Part shown: positions 18,042 to 27,112 of the stretch, in pieces
How positions within the stretch are numbered: position 1 is the stretch's first letter
How the letters are laid out: each line of letters opens with the position of its first letter
NCBI RefSeq assembly: GCF_001652915.1
Contig: NZ_BBQI01000017.1
Coordinates: 144,013 to 208,012, forward strand
Direction of reading: 5' to 3'
Source: Cupriavidus sp. D384
Lineage (GTDB): Bacteria > Pseudomonadota > Gammaproteobacteria > Burkholderiales > Burkholderiaceae
DNA: 64,000 bases
Notes under the pieces: generated by a model
Databases searched by the model: none
The model's input: the letters and a program-made list of their open reading frames with translations, nothing else
Told to the model about the DNA's origin: nothing
Translations under genes and position numbers: made by a program

Positions 18042-21000
18042 ATGTCTCATTTTCTGGATCGACTGAAGTTCCTGTCGCGCGTGAAGTCCACCTACGCGGA
18101 CGGGCATGGTGCGGTGGTCAACGAAGACCGCAAGTGGGAAAACAGCTATCGCAGCCGCTGGCAGCACGACAAGATCGTGCGCTCGACGCACGGCGTGAAC
18201 TGCACCGGCTCGTGCTCGTGGAAGGTGTATGTCAAGAATGGCCTGATCACCTGGGAAACCCAGCAGACCGACTACCCGCGCACGCGCCCCGACCTGCCCA
18301 ACCACGAACCGCGTGGCTGCCCGCGCGGCGCGTCGTACAGCTGGTACGTCTATTCGGCGCAGCGCGTGAAATATCCGATGATCCGCGGCCGCCTGATGGA
18401 GATGTGGCGCGAGGCCCGCAAGACCATGGACCCGATCGCCGCCTGGGCATCGATCAGCCAGGACCCCGAAAAGGCCGCGCGCTACAAGAGCGTGCGCGGC
18501 CAGGGCGGCTTTGTGCGCGCGGACTGGAATACCGCCACTGAAATCATCGCCGCCGCCAATGCCTTCACGGTCAAGGAATACGGCCCGGATCGGGTGATCG
18601 GATTTTCGCCAATTCCGGCCATGTCGATGGTCTCGTACGCGGCCGGCGCGCGCTACCTGAGCCTGATCGGCGGCGCCTGCCTGTCGTTCTACGACTGGTA
18701 CTGCGACCTGCCGCCGGCCAGCCCGCAAATCTGGGGCGAGCAGACCGACGTGCCCGAGTCGGCCGACTGGTACAACAGCACCTACCTGATGGTCTGGGGC
18801 TCGAACGTTCCACAGACCCGCACGCCCGACGCACACTTCTATACGGAAGTCCGCTACAAGGGCACCAAGACCGTGGCCGTGTCGTCGGATTTCGGCGAAA
18901 TGGTCAAGTTCGGCGATATCTGGCTGGCGCCCAAGCAAGGCACCGATGCCGCGCTGGCGATGGCCATGGGCCACGTGGTACTCAAGGAATTCCACGCCAC
19001 CGGCAAGTCATCGTATTTCCGCGATTACGTGAAGCAGTACACCGACATGCCGATGCTGGTGCTGCTGCGCGACCAGAACGGCACGCTGGTACCCGACCAC
19101 TTCCTGCGCGCGTCCCATCTGGACGGCAACCTGGACCAGGCCAACCATCCGGAATGGAAGACGCTGGTGATCGACCAGGCCACCGGCGAGATCGTGGCGC
19201 CGAACGGCTCCATCGGCTTCCGCTGGGGCGAGGCCGCCCATGACAACGGCGCCAGGGTGGGCCGCTGGAACCTGGAAATGAAGGACGGCGGCAGCGGCCG
19301 CGAGATCGACCCGCGCCTGTCGCTGATCGGCCATGAAGACGAAGTGGCCGAAGTGGGCTTCCCCTACTTCGGCGGCGAACACGATGCGCTGCTGCGCCGT
19401 CGCGTACCGGTGCGCCGGCTGACGCTGGCCGACGGCACCGTGGTGCAGGTGGCCACCGTCTACGACCTGCAGATGGCGAACTACGGCGTCGACCAGGGCC
19501 TGGGCGGCCCGAACGTGGCGGTATCGTTCGACGACGACGTGCCCTACACGCCGGCCTGGCAGGAAAAGCACACGTCGGTGCCGCGTCATCTGGTGATCCA
19601 GGTGGCGCGCGAGTTCGCCGACAACGCCGACCGCACCCACGGCAAGAGCATGGTGATCGTCGGCGCGGCGCTGAACCACTGGTACCACAACGACATGATC
19701 TACCGCGGCATCATCAACCTGCTGATGATGTGCGGCTGCGTGGGCCAGAGCGGCGGCGGCTGGGCCCACTACGTCGGCCAGGAAAAGCTGCGTCCGCAGT
19801 TCGGCTGGGCGCCGCTGGCGTTTGGCTCCGACTGGTCGCGCCCGCCGCGCCATATGAACGGCACGTCGTTCTTCTACAACCACACAAGCCAGTGGCGCCA
19901 CGAGAAGCTTGGCGTCGACGAGATCCTGGCGCCCACGGCCGACCACAAGCGCTACGACAACCTGTCGCTGCTGGACCTGAACGCCAAGTCCGAACGCATG
20001 GGATGGCTGCCGTCGGCGCCGCAACTCGGCCGCAACCCGCTGGACGTGGTGGCCGATGCCCGCGCGGCCGGCAAGGACCCTGTTGCCCACACCGTGGAAC
20101 AGCTGAAGTCCGGCGCGCTGCAGTTTGCCTGCGACGATCCGGACAACCCGGCCAACTTCCCGCGCAACATGTTCGTGTGGCGCTCGAATATCCTGGGCAG
20201 CTCGGGCAAGGGCCACGAATACTTCCTCAAGTACCTGCTCGGCACGCAAAACGCCGTGTTCGGCGACGAGAATGACGCCATCAAGCCAAGCGAGGTCAAG
20301 GTGCGTCCGGCCGCCGAGGGCAAGCTCGACCTGCTGACGGTGCTCGATTTCCGCATGAGCACCACCTGCCTGTACGGCGACATCGTGCTGCCCACCGCCA
20401 CCTGGTATGAAAAGGACGACCTGAACACGTCGGACATGCACCCCTTCATCCACCCGCTGTCCGAAGCCGTGCAGCCGCTGTGGGAAAGCAAGACCGACTG
20501 GGAAATCTACAAGGCCATCGCGAAGAAGTTCACCGAGATTGCCGGCCCGTACCTGGGCACGCGCGAAGACCTGGTCTGCACCCCGCTGCTGCACGACACC
20601 CCGGGCGAACTGGGCCAGCCGTTCGAGCCGAAGGACTGGAAGCACGGCGAGTGCGACCTGATCCCGGGCAAGACGGCGCCGTCGATGACCGTGGTGGAAC
20701 GCAACTACGCGGACATCTACAAGAAGTTCACGTCGATCGGGCCGCTGCTGGACAAGATGGGCAACGGCGGCAAGGGCATCAACTGGGACACGAAGCATGA
20801 AGTCCACGAGATCGGCCACCTGAGCAAGACCGTGACCGAGCCCGGCGTCAGCTACGGCCGCCCGCGGCTGGAGACCGCCATCGACGCGGCCGAGATGATC
20901 CTGACCTTCGCGCCCGAGACCAACGGCCATGTGGCCGTGAAGGCGTGGGACGCACTGTCCAAGATCACCGGGCGCGACCATACGCACCTGGCCGCGGGCC

Positions 21001-21803
21001 GCGAGCACGACAAGATCCGCTTCCGCGACGTGCAGGCCCAGCCGCGCAAGATCATCTCCGCGCCCACATGGTCGGGCCTGGAATCGGAGGAAGTCAGCTA
21101 CAACGCCGGCTACACCAACGTCCACGAACTGATTCCATGGCGCACGCTGACCGGCCGCCAGCAGTTCTACCAGGACCACCGCTGGATGCTGGACTTTGGC
21201 GAAGGCGCGTGCGTCTACAAGCCGGCCATCGACACCAAGACCGTGGGCCCGATGCTGGGCCGCAAGCCGAACGGCAATCCGGAACTGGTGCTGAACTGGA
21301 TCACGCCGCACCAGAAGTGGGGCATCCACTCCACCTACTCGGACAACCTGCGCATGCTCACGCTGTCGCGCGGCGGCCCGCACGTCTGGATCTCGGAAGC
21401 CGAGGCCAAGGCCAACGGCATCCGCGATAACGACTGGGTGGAAGTGTTCAACGTCAACGGCACGCTGACCGCCCGGGTGGTGGTGTCGCAGCGCGTGCCA
21501 CAAGGCATGTGCCTGATGTATCACGCACAGGAAAAAATCGTCAATGTGCCAGGTGCGGAAACCAGCGACATGCGCGGCGGCATCCACAACTCGGTCACGC
21601 GCGCCGTGACCAAGCCCACGCACATGATCGGCGGCTACGCGCAACTGGCGTATGGCTTCAACTACTACGGCACGGTTGGCAGCAATCGCGATGAATTCGT
21701 GATCCTTCGCAAGATGAACAAGGTGGACTGGCTGGAAGGTCCGCGCAAAGAAGAACCCACCCCCACAAACAAGGCAGAAAAGACTGAAGGAGCATGGCAA
21801 TGA
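18042..21803 (+). CDS. narG: Respiratory nitrate reductase alpha subunit
   Basis: Catalytic Mo-bisMGD subunit of the membrane-bound nitrate reductase, on the cytoplasmic face. 1253 aa, the normal length. The FS0 [4Fe-4S] ligands are at His50, Cys54, Cys58 and Cys93, and the molybdenum ligand is Asp222 in YDWYCDLPP, the same numbering as the E. coli enzyme. There is no twin-arginine leader, as expected for the cytoplasmic Nar type rather than Nap. A GGAG site precedes the ATG. The stop overlaps the narH start by four bases. Confidence 0.98.
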   Translation: MSHFLDRLKFLSRVKSTYADGHGAVVNEDRKWENSYRSRWQHDKIVRSTHGVNCTGSCSWKVYVKNGLITWETQQTDYPRTRPDLPNHEPRGCPRGASYSWYVYSAQRVKYPMIRGRLMEMWREARKTMDPIAAWASISQDPEKAARYKSVRGQGGFVRADWNTATEIIAAANAFTVKEYGPDRVIGFSPIPAMSMVSYAAGARYLSLIGGACLSFYDWYCDLPPASPQIWGEQTDVPESADWYNSTYLMVWGSNVPQTRTPDAHFYTEVRYKGTKTVAVSSDFGEMVKFGDIWLAPKQGTDAALAMAMGHVVLKEFHATGKSSYFRDYVKQYTDMPMLVLLRDQNGTLVPDHFLRASHLDGNLDQANHPEWKTLVIDQATGEIVAPNGSIGFRWGEAAHDNGARVGRWNLEMKDGGSGREIDPRLSLIGHEDEVAEVGFPYFGGEHDALLRRRVPVRRLTLADGTVVQVATVYDLQMANYGVDQGLGGPNVAVSFDDDVPYTPAWQEKHTSVPRHLVIQVAREFADNADRTHGKSMVIVGAALNHWYHNDMIYRGIINLLMMCGCVGQSGGGWAHYVGQEKLRPQFGWAPLAFGSDWSRPPRHMNGTSFFYNHTSQWRHEKLGVDEILAPTADHKRYDNLSLLDLNAKSERMGWLPSAPQLGRNPLDVVADARAAGKDPVAHTVEQLKSGALQFACDDPDNPANFPRNMFVWRSNILGSSGKGHEYFLKYLLGTQNAVFGDENDAIKPSEVKVRPAAEGKLDLLTVLDFRMSTTCLYGDIVLPTATWYEKDDLNTSDMHPFIHPLSEAVQPLWESKTDWEIYKAIAKKFTEIAGPYLGTREDLVCTPLLHDTPGELGQPFEPKDWKHGECDLIPGKTAPSMTVVERNYADIYKKFTSIGPLLDKMGNGGKGINWDTKHEVHEIGHLSKTVTEPGVSYGRPRLETAIDAAEMILTFAPETNGHVAVKAWDALSKITGRDHTHLAAGREHDKIRFRDVQAQPRKIISAPTWSGLESEEVSYNAGYTNVHELIPWRTLTGRQQFYQDHRWMLDFGEGACVYKPAIDTKTVGPMLGRKPNGNPELVLNWITPHQKWGIHSTYSDNLRMLTLSRGGPHVWISEAEAKANGIRDNDWVEVFNVNGTLTARVVVSQRVPQGMCLMYHAQEKIVNVPGAETSDMRGGIHNSVTRAVTKPTHMIGGYAQLAYGFNYYGTVGSNRDEFVILRKMNKVDWLEGPRKEEPTPTNKAEKTEGAWQ

Positions 21804-23350
21804 AGATCCGCGCTCAAGTGGCCATGGTGCTCAACCTCGACAAGTGCATCGGCTGCCATACCTGCTCCGTGACCTGCAAGAACGTCTGGACCAGCCGCGA
21901 AGGTGTCGAGTACGCATGGTTCAACAACGTCGAGACCAAGCCCGGCATCGGTTTTCCGAAGGAATGGGAGAACCAGGACAAGTGGAATGGCGGCTGGAAG
22001 CGCAATGCCGACGGCAGCCTGACCCCGCGCCAGGGCGGCAAGGGCAAGATCCTGTCGAACATGTTCGCCAACCCGAACCTGCCGCAGATCGACGAGTACT
22101 ACGAGCCGTTCACGTACGACTACGAGCACCTGCAGAAGGCCCCGCTGGTGGAAACCCCGCCCACGGCACGCCCCGTCTCGGCCATCACCGGCAAGAAGAT
22201 GGAGAAGATCGAATGGGGCCCGAACTGGGAAGACGACCTGGGCGGTGAATTCGATTCGCGCAGCCGCGACAAGCTGTTCGACGAGATCCAGAAGGACATG
22301 TACTCGACCTTCGAGAACACGTTCATGATGTACCTGCCGCGCCTGTGCGAGCACTGCCTGAACCCCACCTGCGTGGCATCGTGCCCGTCGGGGTCGGTCT
22401 ACAAGCGCGAGGAAGACGGCATCGTGCTGGTCGACCAGGACAAGTGCCGCGGCTGGCGCATGTGCATCTCCGGCTGTCCCTACAAGAAGATCTATTTCAA
22501 CTGGCAGAGCGGCAAGGCCGAAAAATGCGTGTTCTGCTATCCGCGCATCGAGGCCGGCCAGCCGACGGTGTGCTCCGAAACCTGCGTGGGCCGCATCCGC
22601 TACCTGGGCGTGATGCTGTACGACGCCGACCGCATCGAACAGGCCGCCTCGGTGGCCGACGAGCGCGACCTGTACCAGTCGCAGCTGGACATCTTCCTGG
22701 ACCCCAACGACCCGGCCATACAGGCCGAGGCGCTGCGCCAGGGCATTGCCCAGAGCTGGATCGACGCCGCGCGCAAGTCGCCGGTCTACAAGATGGCCGT
22801 CGAATGGAAGGTGGCATTCCCGCTGCACCCGGAATACCGCACGCTGCCGATGGTCTGGTACATCCCGCCGCTCTCCCCGATCCAGTCGGCCGCCGAGGCC
22901 GGGTTCATGGGCATGAACGGCGTGATCCCCGACGTCAAGAGCCTGCGCATTCCCGTGAAGTACCTGGCGAACCTGCTGACCGCCGGCGACGTCATCCCGG
23001 TGCTTGGCGCACTGGAAAAAATGCTGGCCATGCGCGCCTACAAGCGCGGCCAGACCGTGGATGGCATCGAGGACCTGGCCGTGCTGGAACAGGTGGGCCT
23101 GACACCCGCCCAGGTCGAGGACATGTACCAGACCATGGCTATCGCCAACTACGAGGACCGCTTCGTCGTGCCGTCTTCGCACAAGGAAATGTCCGAGGAC
23201 AGCTTTGACGAGAAAGGCAGTTGCGGCTTCAGCTTCGGCAACGGCTGCTCGGGCGGCACATCGGACGGCACGCTGTTCGGCCGCAAGAAGCCCCAGCCCG
23301 AAGTGGCCTATGCCGACCTGCCCCGCTCCCGCAAGGCGCTGGCAACCTGA
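21800..23350 (+). CDS. narH: Respiratory nitrate reductase beta subunit
   Basis: Electron-transfer subunit carrying three [4Fe-4S] and one [3Fe-4S] cluster between NarI and NarG. 516 aa from the chosen start. Cysteines 16, 19, 22 and 26 (CIGCHTCSVTC) form the first group; later groups are CEHCLNPTCVASCP, CRGWRMCISGCP (Trp replaces one Cys, the usual [3Fe-4S] feature) and CVFC. An ATG six bases upstream (21794) is in frame, but only the ATG at 21800 has AGGAG at proper distance and makes the ATGA overlap with narG. Confidence 0.97.
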   Translation: MKIRAQVAMVLNLDKCIGCHTCSVTCKNVWTSREGVEYAWFNNVETKPGIGFPKEWENQDKWNGGWKRNADGSLTPRQGGKGKILSNMFANPNLPQIDEYYEPFTYDYEHLQKAPLVETPPTARPVSAITGKKMEKIEWGPNWEDDLGGEFDSRSRDKLFDEIQKDMYSTFENTFMMYLPRLCEHCLNPTCVASCPSGSVYKREEDGIVLVDQDKCRGWRMCISGCPYKKIYFNWQSGKAEKCVFCYPRIEAGQPTVCSETCVGRIRYLGVMLYDADRIEQAASVADERDLYQSQLDIFLDPNDPAIQAEALRQGIAQSWIDAARKSPVYKMAVEWKVAFPLHPEYRTLPMVWYIPPLSPIQSAAEAGFMGMNGVIPDVKSLRIPVKYLANLLTAGDVIPVLGALEKMLAMRAYKRGQTVDGIEDLAVLEQVGLTPAQVEDMYQTMAIANYEDRFVVPSSHKEMSEDSFDEKGSCGFSFGNGCSGGTSDGTLFGRKKPQPEVAYADLPRSRKALAT

Positions 23351-23367
23351 CCGAACCGGAGAACGCC

Positions 23368-24054
23368 ATGACTATTCATCGAGTACTGAGCGCCGTGCTC
23401 AGCTATCCGGACCAGGCGCTGGTCGACGGCCTGGCCGAGATCGACTGGGCGCTGGCCGAATGGCCGCAGGCCCGCGAGATGCTCGCGCCGCTGACCGGCG
23501 TGCTGCGCCGCGAACCGCTGATCCGGCTGCAGGAAAACTACGTCGCCACGTTCGACCGCAACCCGGCCCATTCGCTGCACCTGTTCGAGCATGTGCACGG
23601 CGAAAGCCGGGATCGCGGCCAGGCGATGGTGGACCTGCTGGAGGAATACCGGCGCGACGGCTTCGACCTGACCACCGGCGAGCTGCCTGACTATGTGCCG
23701 CTGTTCCTGGAGTATCTGGGCGCCCTGGTCATGGACGGCAAGGAAGCCCGTGCCGAGCAGTTGCTGGGCGACGCCATCCATGTGCTGGCCGCCATTGGCG
23801 ACCGCCTGGCCCGCAGCGAAAGCCCCTACGCAGCCGCGTTCCTGACGCTGCGCACGCTGACGGACGTCCAGCCGCAGGCGCAGGAAGAGCCGCCCGTGCG
23901 CGACATGGACGAAGCGCTGGAGACGTTCGGCCCCGGCGCCGACGGCGTGGAGCCGCTGCTGGCGCGCAAGCCCGACGTCGAGACGGTGCGCTTCTACAAG
24001 CGCGACGCGGCGGCCGCCGCGCGCGCGATGCCGTCCGCCATCAACCCCTGCTAA
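23368..24054 (+). CDS. narJ: Nitrate reductase assembly chaperone
   Basis: 228-aa cytoplasmic chaperone that binds NarG and is needed for cofactor insertion; not part of the final enzyme. It starts MTIHRVLSAVLSYPDQAL behind a GGAG site and contains the family motif YVATFDRNPAHSLHLFEHVHGES near 50 and PDYVPLFLEYLG. Located 17 nt after narH and 15 nt before narI. Confidence 0.95.
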   Translation: MTIHRVLSAVLSYPDQALVDGLAEIDWALAEWPQAREMLAPLTGVLRREPLIRLQENYVATFDRNPAHSLHLFEHVHGESRDRGQAMVDLLEEYRRDGFDLTTGELPDYVPLFLEYLGALVMDGKEARAEQLLGDAIHVLAAIGDRLARSESPYAAAFLTLRTLTDVQPQAQEEPPVRDMDEALETFGPGADGVEPLLARKPDVETVRFYKRDAAAAARAMPSAINPC

Positions 24055-24069
24055 CCGAGGACCCTTGCC

Positions 24070-24753
24070 ATGAACCTGGTCCATCAATTCCTGTTCGGGA
24101 TCTACCCGTATATCGCCGCCGCCATCTTCCTGTTCGGCAGCCTCGCGCGCTTCGAGCGCGAGCAGTACACGTGGAAGTCGGACAGCTCGCAGGTGCTGTA
24201 CCGCGGCAACCTGCGCATGGGCAACATCCTGTTCCACGTAGGCATCCTCGGCCTGTTCTTCGGTCATATGGCCGGCCTTCTCACGCCGGTGGCGGTGTGG
24301 GACGCCCTGGGCGTCTCGCACAGCTTCAAGCAGGCCGTGGCGATGACCGCCGGCGGCGTGATGGGCACCATGTGCCTGGCCGGGCTGCTGATCCTGCTGC
24401 ATCGCCGCCTGACCAATGCCCGCGTGTCCGCCGTGACCCGTACCGGCGACAAGGTGCTGCTGCTGTGGCTGCTGGTCACGCTGCTGCTGGGGCTGTCGAC
24501 CATCTTCGCGTCGGCCAGCCACATGGACGGCCACATGATGGTGCAGCTGATGACCTGGGCCCAGCATATCGTCACGCTGCGCGGCGATGCCGCAAGCTAC
24601 GTGGCCGACGCGCCACTGGTCTTCAAGGCGCACCTGTTCATGGGCATCTCGCTGTTCGCGATCTTCCCGTTCACGCGGCTGGTACATGTGTGGAGCGGCT
24701 TCGCCTCGGTGGGCTATCTCGGACGCGCCTGGCAACTGGTGCGCAGCCGCTGA
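24070..24753 (+). CDS. narI: Respiratory nitrate reductase gamma subunit (cytochrome b)
   Basis: 227-aa membrane cytochrome b that oxidises quinol and anchors NarGH. Five spans are apparent. The four heme ligands are at His56, His66, His188 and His206, one off at most from the E. coli positions. It starts MNLVHQFLFGIYPYIAAAIF. It is followed after 11 nt by the carbonic anhydrase gene, so the operon does not end here. Confidence 0.97.
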   Translation: MNLVHQFLFGIYPYIAAAIFLFGSLARFEREQYTWKSDSSQVLYRGNLRMGNILFHVGILGLFFGHMAGLLTPVAVWDALGVSHSFKQAVAMTAGGVMGTMCLAGLLILLHRRLTNARVSAVTRTGDKVLLLWLLVTLLLGLSTIFASASHMDGHMMVQLMTWAQHIVTLRGDAASYVADAPLVFKAHLFMGISLFAIFPFTRLVHVWSGFASVGYLGRAWQLVRSR

Positions 24754-24764
24754 GAGGTATCGCC

Positions 24765-25484
24765 ATGCACACGATCGAGCGCCTGCTGAAAGGGTTCGAG
24801 CGTTTCCAGCAGCATTACTTCGAGGATGCCCCGGCGTTGTACGACGCGCTGCGCGTCGGCCAGCATCCTCAGACATTGCTGATTGGATGCAGCGATTCCC
24901 GCGTGGACCCCGGCCTGCTGCTCGGCAGCGACCCCGGCGACCTGTTCACCGTCCGAAATGTCGCAAATCTGGTTCCACCGTGTAGCGAAATGGAGACCGG
25001 ACGGCTCCACGGCGTATCGGCGGCCATCCAATTTGCGGTAGAGCAACTCCGCGTGGCCAGAATTATTGTCATGGGTCATAGCGGATGCGGGGGAATTCGC
25101 GCATTGTTGGCGCGGCCCGAGGTCGAGGGCGACACGGCACCGGCGCGGGCCGGCCAGGATTTCATCGGCCCCTGGGTGCGCATTGCGGCACCCGCCCGCC
25201 AACTGGTGGAGCAGACCATGCCCGGCGCAAGCGCCGAGCAGCGTCAGCATGCCTGCGAACAGGCATCGATCCTGGTGTCGCTGCGCAACCTCGAGTCGTT
25301 CCCGTTCGTGCGCGCAGCGTGCGAGCGTGGCGAACTGACACTGCATGGCTGGTATTTCGATATCGCCGCCGGCGCGCTGCTCGCTTACTCCGACCGCGCC
25401 GACAGCTTCCTGCCGCTGGTTTGCCCGCTGCCCGACGCCCCCGTACATGACGCCCGTCACAACGTCACTGCCGTTTGCCCCTGA
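24765..25484 (+). CDS. Beta-class carbonic anhydrase
   Basis: 239-aa zinc enzyme interconverting CO2 and bicarbonate. All zinc and catalytic residues are visible: Cys42, Asp44 and Arg46 in CSDSRVDP and His105/Cys108 in GHSGCGG. The start ATG has GAGG 8 nt upstream and lies 11 nt after the narI stop. Placement inside a nar operon is the unusual point; it could balance bicarbonate or proton supply during nitrate respiration, but that is inference. The next gene starts 4 nt after its stop. Confidence 0.94.
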   Translation: MHTIERLLKGFERFQQHYFEDAPALYDALRVGQHPQTLLIGCSDSRVDPGLLLGSDPGDLFTVRNVANLVPPCSEMETGRLHGVSAAIQFAVEQLRVARIIVMGHSGCGGIRALLARPEVEGDTAPARAGQDFIGPWVRIAAPARQLVEQTMPGASAEQRQHACEQASILVSLRNLESFPFVRAACERGELTLHGWYFDIAAGALLAYSDRADSFLPLVCPLPDAPVHDARHNVTAVCP

Positions 25485-25488
25485 TGCA

Positions 25489-25866
25489 ATGAGTCCGTCG
25501 CCCGCTTCTGCCCTGCCACTGGTCTACGCCTGCTCCGGCTGCTCCAGTGTCGCCCAACTCGCCAATCAGTTCGCCGTGCGGCTCGACCGTAGCGGGCGGG
25601 CGGAGATGTCCTGCATCAGCGGCGTTGGCGGTGGCGTCCCGGCGCTGACGCGCGTGGCGCGGTCAGGACGGCCGATCCTGGCACTCGACGGCTGTCCGCT
25701 GGCCTGCGTCAAGGCATGCCTGGCGTCGGCGGGCGTTGCACCGACCCGCCATCTGGTCCTGAACCGGTTGGGTGCGACCAAGCGCCAGCACGGCACGTGC
25801 ACCGACGATGAAGAGGCGGCCACCTGGGCCGCCGTTGAGCAAACACTATCCGGAATGGACTCATGA
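25489..25866 (+). CDS. DGC-domain (putative zinc-binding) protein
   Basis: 125-aa protein matching the DGC family, named for a central Asp-Gly-Cys. Cysteines visible: YACSGCSS near residue 16, MSCISG near 43, LALDGCPLACVKACL near 67-80, and one late Cys in HGTCTD. The set of Cys residues suggests a metal site. Family function is not established. The start lies 4 nt after the carbonic anhydrase stop and its end overlaps the next gene by four bases, so it is translationally tied to both. Confidence 0.82.
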   Translation: MSPSPASALPLVYACSGCSSVAQLANQFAVRLDRSGRAEMSCISGVGGGVPALTRVARSGRPILALDGCPLACVKACLASAGVAPTRHLVLNRLGATKRQHGTCTDDEEAATWAAVEQTLSGMDS

Positions 25867-27068
25867 CAGAACACTGGCTGAAACTCGCTGGACGGCGGCT
25901 GCTGCCGGTCGTCCAGGGCGGCATGGGCATTGGCATTTCCGCCCATCGCCTGGCTGGCACCGTGGCCGCCAACAATGGCGTGGGCACGATTGCCAGCATC
26001 GACCTGCGCCACCATCACCCCGACCTGATGGAACAGACGCGCGGGACGCGGGACAAGGAAAAGATCGAGGCGGTGAACCGCGTGGCGCTTGATCGCGAGA
26101 TCCAGGCTGCGCGTGCGCTGTCGGGGGGCAGCGGCCTGATCGCGGTGAACGTGATGAAGGCGGTGGGCTCGCACGCCCAGCTGGTACGACAGGCCTGCGA
26201 GAGCGGCGCCGACGCCATCGTCATGGGTGCCGGGCTGCCGCTCGACCTGCCCGAACTGGCCGCCGGTCATCCCAAGGTGGCACTGATCCCGATCCTGTCC
26301 GAAACACGCGGCATTGGCCTGGTCCTGCGCCGCTGGATGAAGAAGGGCCGCCTGCCCGACGCCATCGTGATCGAGCATCCCGCGCACGCGGGCGGTCATC
26401 TCGGGGCCGCCACGATCGAAGACCTCGGCAACGAGCGCTTTTCCTTCTCCCGCGTGCTGAACGAATGCCGCGAACTGTTCCAGACGCTGGGGCTGGCCTG
26501 GGACAGCATCCCGCTGATCCTGGCTGGCGGTATCAATACGCACGAGAAGGTGCGTCACTGGCTGGGTGAAGGCGCGTCGGCCGTGCAACTGGGCACGGCG
26601 TTCGCCGTGACCGAGGAATGCGATGCCCATCCGGACTTCAAGCATGTGCTGGCGACGGCGACCCCGGAAACCCTGCGCGAGTTCACCAGCGTGGCCGGGC
26701 TGCCGGCGCGCGCCGTGCTGACACCATGGCTTTCACGCTACCTGTCGAGCGAAAGCCGGCTGCAACGCCGCGCCAAGGCGCGCGATTGCCTGGAGGGCTT
26801 CGACTGCCTGCAGGCATGCGGGTTGCGTGACGGCGTGGCCAAGATCGGCCAGTTCTGTATCGACCTGAAACTCGCGCAGGCCGTGCGCGGCGATGTGGAG
26901 CGCGGTCTGTTCTTCCGTGGCAAGGGCAAGCTGCCGTTTGGCGAGGCGATCCGGCCCGTTGCCGAACTGATGCACTATCTGCTGACCGGCGAGAAACCCG
27001 CCGCGCTGGCGGCGGCGCCGGCTACCATCGCTCCTGTTGCCACGGCCGGCACGGTCGCCGCGGTCTGA
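25863..27068 (+). CDS. Nitronate monooxygenase-like FMN protein
   Basis: 401-aa flavoprotein of the nitronate monooxygenase / 2-nitropropane dioxygenase family (TIM barrel, FMN). Motifs: LPVVQGGMGIGISAHRLAG at the N-terminus, IVMGAGLPLDLPEL, IEHPAHAGGHLG, LAGGINTHEKV and GASAVQLGTAFAVTEE. The last 90 residues add a Cys-containing segment (CLEGFDCLQACG ... QFC) not needed for the barrel. It starts inside the DGC gene stop (ATGA). Family members detoxify alkyl nitronates; a link to nitrate respiration by-products is inferred from position only. Confidence 0.88.
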   Translation: MTEHWLKLAGRRLLPVVQGGMGIGISAHRLAGTVAANNGVGTIASIDLRHHHPDLMEQTRGTRDKEKIEAVNRVALDREIQAARALSGGSGLIAVNVMKAVGSHAQLVRQACESGADAIVMGAGLPLDLPELAAGHPKVALIPILSETRGIGLVLRRWMKKGRLPDAIVIEHPAHAGGHLGAATIEDLGNERFSFSRVLNECRELFQTLGLAWDSIPLILAGGINTHEKVRHWLGEGASAVQLGTAFAVTEECDAHPDFKHVLATATPETLREFTSVAGLPARAVLTPWLSRYLSSESRLQRRAKARDCLEGFDCLQACGLRDGVAKIGQFCIDLKLAQAVRGDVERGLFFRGKGKLPFGEAIRPVAELMHYLLTGEKPAALAAAPATIAPVATAGTVAAV

Positions 27069-27112
27069 CGGCGGGACGCACTCTCCTTACTCCCCCTTCC
27101 CTGTCTTCCCAC

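Noticed and set aside
19008..21800. Long minus-strand open frame opposite narG
   Set aside because: NarG cofactor ligands are all on the plus strand; the opposing translation shows only the biased shadow composition.
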